Part shown: positions 61,572-64,000 of the stretch, piece by piece
Position numbering within the stretch: the stretch's first letter is position 1
Layout of the letters: each line of letters starts with the position of its first letter
Origin: Pseudomonas sp. Irchel 3E20
GTDB taxonomy: Bacteria > Pseudomonadota > Gammaproteobacteria > Pseudomonadales > Pseudomonadaceae
DNA: 64,000 nucleotides
NCBI RefSeq assembly: GCF_900187645.1
Contig: NZ_FYEE01000007.1
Coordinates: 186,001-250,000, forward strand
Reading direction: 5' to 3'
Notes under the pieces: generated by a model
What the model was told of the DNA's origin: nothing
The model's database searches: none
The model's input: the letters and a program-made list of their open reading frames with translations, nothing else
Program-made: the position numbers and the translations under genes

Positions 61572-61620
61572 CCGTGGGCTTCCCGGTCACATGACCTTAC
61601 GCAAAACCAGGAGTTGGCCC

Positions 61621-62037
61621 ATGCCTCGCCAGAAAGGATTCTCCCTGCTCGAACTGCTGATCGTGGTCGCGATCATCGGCATTCTGACCACCGTGGCCTT
61701 GCCGCTGTATTCCAAATACCAGGCCAGGGCCACGGTTACCGCTGCCCTGGCCGAGGTCGCGGCACTGAAAGTGCCCTTTGAAGACCTGATAAACCAAGGC
61801 ACCGACCCCACGCTGGCGCTGATTGGCGGCCGCCCCAGCACCGCCAACTGCACCCTGGACGCTTCCGGCTCCGCAGCCACCGGGGCGGGGGCCATCACCT
61901 GTACCCTGGCCAATGCCCCGGCGCCGGCTCTGGGCGAAACCGTCACCCTGAGCCGTACCCAGGCCGAAGGCTGGAGCTGCGCCACCAGTGTGCCAGCCGA
62001 TTACGCGCCCAAAGGTTGCGGCGCCAGCAGTACCTGA
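61621..62037 (+). CDS. pilA: Type IV major pilin PilA
   Basis: A 138-residue pilin with leader MPRQKG^FSLLELLIVVAIIGILTTVALPLY (E at +5) and two C-terminal cysteine pairs (NCTLDASG ... TCTL and SCATSV ... GCGASST), one of which is the usual disulphide. AGGAG lies seven bases upstream. It is transcribed divergently from pilC. Its sigma54 promoter and terminator are intact, so it is probably a functional gene even though pilB is absent from this locus. Confidence 0.92.
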   Translation: MPRQKGFSLLELLIVVAIIGILTTVALPLYSKYQARATVTAALAEVAALKVPFEDLINQGTDPTLALIGGRPSTANCTLDASGSAATGAGAITCTLANAPAPALGETVTLSRTQAEGWSCATSVPADYAPKGCGASST

Positions 62038-62070
62038 TGGCAGAAGCCGCAACTTGCACGCAAGAAACCT

Positions 62071-62106
62071 CGCGGTCATGCAAATTGCATGACCGTGGTT
62101 TTTTGT
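62071..62106 (+). terminator. Intrinsic terminator of pilA
   Basis: CGGTCATGCAA and TTGCATGACCG form a near-perfect palindrome followed by GTGGTTTTTTG. Confidence 0.88.
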
Positions 62107-62155
62107 GTTTTTTATAACGTGTTGATTAATAAGGGATTATTTGCTGTGCAAAAGT

Positions 62156-62171
62156 TGGCACAGCCCCTGCA
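62156..62171 (+). promoter_or_regulatory. Putative sigma54 promoter upstream of the BON gene
   Basis: TGGCACAGCCCCTGCA matches 14 of 16 of the sigma54 consensus with correct -24/-12 spacing, 70 bases before the ATG of the BON-domain gene. It resembles the pilA promoter 600 bases away. Confidence 0.7.
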
Positions 62172-62241
62172 ATAACCCTGTTAACCCTGACGCCACACAG
62201 CTCTACGGCGCAGACCTTCTAGAAAAACAGGAGTTACTCGT

Positions 62242-62589
62242 ATGAAGAAGTTCGCTATCGCTGCCGCAACTGCTACCGCACTGACCCTGACCATGGCCAA
62301 CGTGGCTTTCGCCCAAACCTCCCAGGCACCAATGACCCTGGCGGCCGGTGAAGTGACCAAGGCGAAAGAAACCACTACCGACACTTGGATCACCACCAAG
62401 GTCAAGGCTGACCTGCTGACCGAAAAAGGCATTCCAGGCACCGATATCAAAGTCGAAACCAACAAAGGCGTGGTTTCCCTGTCTTCCGAAGTGGCGGTAA
62501 CCGACGCTCAGAAGGACATCGCAGTAGCCATCACCAAGAAAATCAAAGGCGTTAAAGCGGTATCGGCTGACGGCCTGAAATCCGAGTAA
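62242..62589 (+). CDS. BON-domain periplasmic protein
   Basis: A 115-residue protein with signal peptide (KKFAIAAATATALTLTMANVAFA) and a single BON domain (about 43-113: DTWITTKVKADLLTEKGIPGTDIKVETNKGVVSLSSEV ... VAITKKIKGVKAVSADGL). BON proteins such as OsmY bind envelope components or phospholipids and help under stress. AGGAG lies seven bases before the ATG. Its sigma54-type promoter is unusual for this kind of gene. Confidence 0.9.
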   Translation: MKKFAIAAATATALTLTMANVAFAQTSQAPMTLAAGEVTKAKETTTDTWITTKVKADLLTEKGIPGTDIKVETNKGVVSLSSEVAVTDAQKDIAVAITKKIKGVKAVSADGLKSE

Positions 62590-62614
62590 CACGCAAGCTT
62601 CTCGCTTGGACCGG

Positions 62615-62729
62615 GAGAAGGGGAGCGATCGGCGATCCAGTATTACGTCATCGCTCCCGAGTGGTTCACGCGCAAGGCCATAGGGATATGGCCACTGAAG
62701 GCCCCGGCAGTTTCTGCCGGGGCCTTTTT
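62615..62729 (+). ncRNA. Possible structured 3' UTR or small RNA
   Basis: Three consecutive hairpins: GGGAGCGAT/ATCGCTCCC (62621-62658), GGCCAT/ATGGCC with loop AGGGAT (62676-62693) and a strong terminator stem (62698-62729). No promoter of its own is identified and no reading frame covers it, so it may be the processed 3' end of the BON mRNA. Only the secondary structure is seen. Confidence 0.3.
62698..62729 (+). terminator. Intrinsic terminator after the BON gene
   Basis: AAGGCCCCGGCAG and CTGCCGGGGCCTT pair around TTT, followed by TTTTTC. It lies about 110 bases after the BON stop codon. Confidence 0.92.
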
Positions 62730-62786
62730 CATTGGATTGGCGGCCGCCAGGCTGATGGCGAATTGCTGTAACGCTGCCCATCTCTA

Positions 62787-62809
62787 TAGAATGAGAACTA
62801 TTCATATTT
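62787..62809 (+). promoter_or_regulatory. Fur box upstream of the fecI-like gene
   Basis: ATGAGAACTATTCAT with flanks (62787-62809) matches 11 of 19 Fur-consensus positions, including the ATGA and ATTCAT half sites, 15-37 bases upstream of the sigma factor ATG. This is the usual iron control of FecI-type genes. Confidence 0.75.
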
Positions 62810-62823
62810 ATGCCGTGGGATCT

Positions 62824-63333
62824 ATGCCCGTGTCCGCCCCTTCCAATAAGCTCGGTTTCTTCTTCAGTGACCATCACCGCTGGCTCTTGCAGCATGTGCA
62901 ACGGCACCTGCGCAACCACGCCGATGCCGAGGACACGGCGGCGGAAACCTTCTGCCAGGTGCTGGCCTCGCGCATCGACCCGGAGCAGATCCTGCAGCCT
63001 CGGGCGTACCTGTCGACCATCGCCCGGCGCCTGATTTTCGACCGCCACCGGCGCCGCCAACTGGAAATCGCCTACCTGGAGCGCCTCGCCGCGTTGCCCG
63101 AGCAATTGTCGCCCTCGCCGCAAGAACAGGCCTTGCTGATCGAAGCCTTGAGTGCCATTGACCGTGCTCTGGCGGGGTTGCCCGCGATTGTGAAAAGCGC
63201 CTTCCTCTACAGCCAACTCGACGGTTTGAGCTACGTGGCGATCGCCCGACGTTTGGGCGTGTCCGAGCGCACGGTCAGCCGTTATATGAAGCAGGCCCTG
63301 CGCCAGGTGTACCTGGCCGAGGTGGCGCCGTGA
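62824..63333 (+). CDS. FecI-type ECF sigma factor
   Basis: A 169-residue ECF sigma factor of the iron-starvation (FecI/FpvI) group. Region 2 is about 20-85 (NHADAEDTAAETFCQVLAS, RAYLSTIARRLIFDRHRRRQLE) and region 4 is about 105-165 (LSAIDRALAGLPAIVKSAFLYSQLDGLSYVAIARRLGVSERTVSRYMKQAL). It directs transcription of a TonB-dependent receptor gene, presumably beyond the window edge. ATG at 62824; an upstream frame from 62737 would place the Fur box inside the coding region and is rejected. Confidence 0.92.
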   Translation: MPVSAPSNKLGFFFSDHHRWLLQHVQRHLRNHADAEDTAAETFCQVLASRIDPEQILQPRAYLSTIARRLIFDRHRRRQLEIAYLERLAALPEQLSPSPQEQALLIEALSAIDRALAGLPAIVKSAFLYSQLDGLSYVAIARRLGVSERTVSRYMKQALRQVYLAEVAP

Positions 63334-64000
63334 GCCGCGCCGCCCTGGACCGGGCGGGCGAGCAGGCCATCGATTGGATGGTGCGCCTGCGCAGCGGCCA
63401 GGCCGACCCGCAATTGCAGGCCGGTTTGGCCGCGTGGTTGGCCCGCGACCCGGCCAATGCCCAGGCCTGGGAGCATTTGCAGCTGCGCCTGGGCGGCGCC
63501 TACGACACCTTGCGCAGCCTGGAGCCACGCGCCCCCGGCCAGGCGCGGGAAGTGCTGCTGCAACCGGGCACGTCGCGGCGCCAGGTGCTGCGCGGCCTCG
63601 CCGGGTTCGGCGTGCTGGCGGGGGGCCTGTGGCTGGGGGCGCAGAGCACACCCGGGCAGATGTTACTGGCGGACAAACGCACCGGCACCGGCGAGCGCCG
63701 CCAGTTCAGCCTGGCCGATGGCAGCCAGTTAAGCCTCAACGCCAACAGCGCCGTGGATGTGCGTTTCGAGGCCGGCCAGCGCTTGCTGTACCTGCGCGCC
63801 GGCGAGTTGATCGTGCAAGTGGCCCCGGACCCCAACCGCCCGTTTCGCGTGCGCACCGCCCAAGGCGAAATCCGCGCCCTGGGCACCCGTTTCCTGGTGC
63901 GCCAAGAGGCCGAGGCCACCCGCGTGGTGGTGCTGGAACACGCGGTGCGCGCCAGCCTCGCGGACGGCACCTCGCGGGATGTGCAGCAAGGCCAGGCTGC
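63330..64000 (+). CDS. FecR-family anti-sigma/sigma regulator, C-terminus outside the window
   Basis: At least 223 residues, starting at GTG in the GTGA overlap with the sigma factor gene. The DUF4880-type N-terminal cytoplasmic part (residues 1-75) binds the ECF sigma factor; a membrane segment (RQVLRGLAGFGVLAGGLWLG, about 85-104) and a periplasmic FecR domain follow. SRRQVLR at 82-88 is a twin-arginine motif, so export may use the Tat route, as seen in some Fec-type regulators. The receptor gene is expected downstream. Confidence 0.93.
   Translation, partial: MSRAALDRAGEQAIDWMVRLRSGQADPQLQAGLAAWLARDPANAQAWEHLQLRLGGAYDTLRSLEPRAPGQAREVLLQPGTSRRQVLRGLAGFGVLAGGLWLGAQSTPGQMLLADKRTGTGERRQFSLADGSQLSLNANSAVDVRFEAGQRLLYLRAGELIVQVAPDPNRPFRVRTAQGEIRALGTRFLVRQEAEATRVVVLEHAVRASLADGTSRDVQQGQA

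Noticed and set aside
61009-61620. Long upstream extension of pilA overlapping pilC
   Set aside because: Prepilin leaders are short; the ATG at 61621 with AGGAG fits, and the extension is antisense to pilC.

Overview
The window is a chromosomal segment of a fluorescent Pseudomonas, most likely of the P. fluorescens group. The evidence is high GC with strong third-position GC bias, many paired REP elements with GTGGGAGC/GCTCCCAC arms, and gene order that follows, in reverse locus order, the P. aeruginosa PA4608 to PA4525 region (my recollection of that map; not searched here). It is mostly core genome. No insertion sequence, phage or CRISPR array is visible.

Layout. 1-1400: copper-related PCu(A)C chaperone (cut by the window edge), a DUF2946 protein and the PilZ adaptor MapZ. 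1.5-5.5 kb: a btsT/cstA-yjiX-yjiA type carbon-starvation transport operon and an unknown gene. 5.7-11 kb: glyA and the large c-di-GMP protein MorA. 11-23 kb: EttA, glutamate dehydrogenase, a GreA/GreB-family factor, a large Lnb/DUF4105 protein, DUF3015, a LonB-like protease, UPF0114, FklB, a small protein with a Fur box, and YjdM. 23-36 kb: a housekeeping block of ispB, rplU-rpmA, obg, proB, creA, rpsT, murJ, ribF-ileS-lspA-fkpB and ispH.

36-42 kb: a reduced type IV pilus minor-pilin cluster (fimT, pilV, pilW, pilX, pilE), thiO, and a PilR-like sigma54 activator that lacks its receiver domain and has no pilS beside it. 42-48 kb: bamD, rluD-pgeF, clpB with a heat-shock promoter, then tRNA-Asn, Pro, Lys and a second identical tRNA-Pro. 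48-51 kb: NADH dehydrogenase II and small conserved genes. 51.4-55.6 kb: a benzoate uptake set (BenK-like MFS, BenE, OprD/BenF-like porin) preceded by two direct repeats that match XylS/BenR sites. 55.6-58.5 kb: DUF2790, a LysR regulator and conserved small genes.

58.5-62 kb: yacG-coaE-pilD-pilC facing pilA. No pilB lies in between, and pilA keeps a textbook sigma54 promoter. 62-64 kb: a BON-domain protein with a second sigma54-like promoter, then a Fur-box-controlled FecI/FecR pair. FecR is cut by the window end and carries a twin-arginine motif.

The most interesting themes are the coordinated erosion of the type IV pilus loci (no pilB, pilS, PilR receiver domain or PilY1) while pilins and a sigma54 promoter persist; the benzoate-transport operon carrying a near-perfect tandem BenR operator but no catabolic genes nearby; and the paired c-di-GMP genes mapZ and morA. 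I did not find a convincing wholly new biological system.
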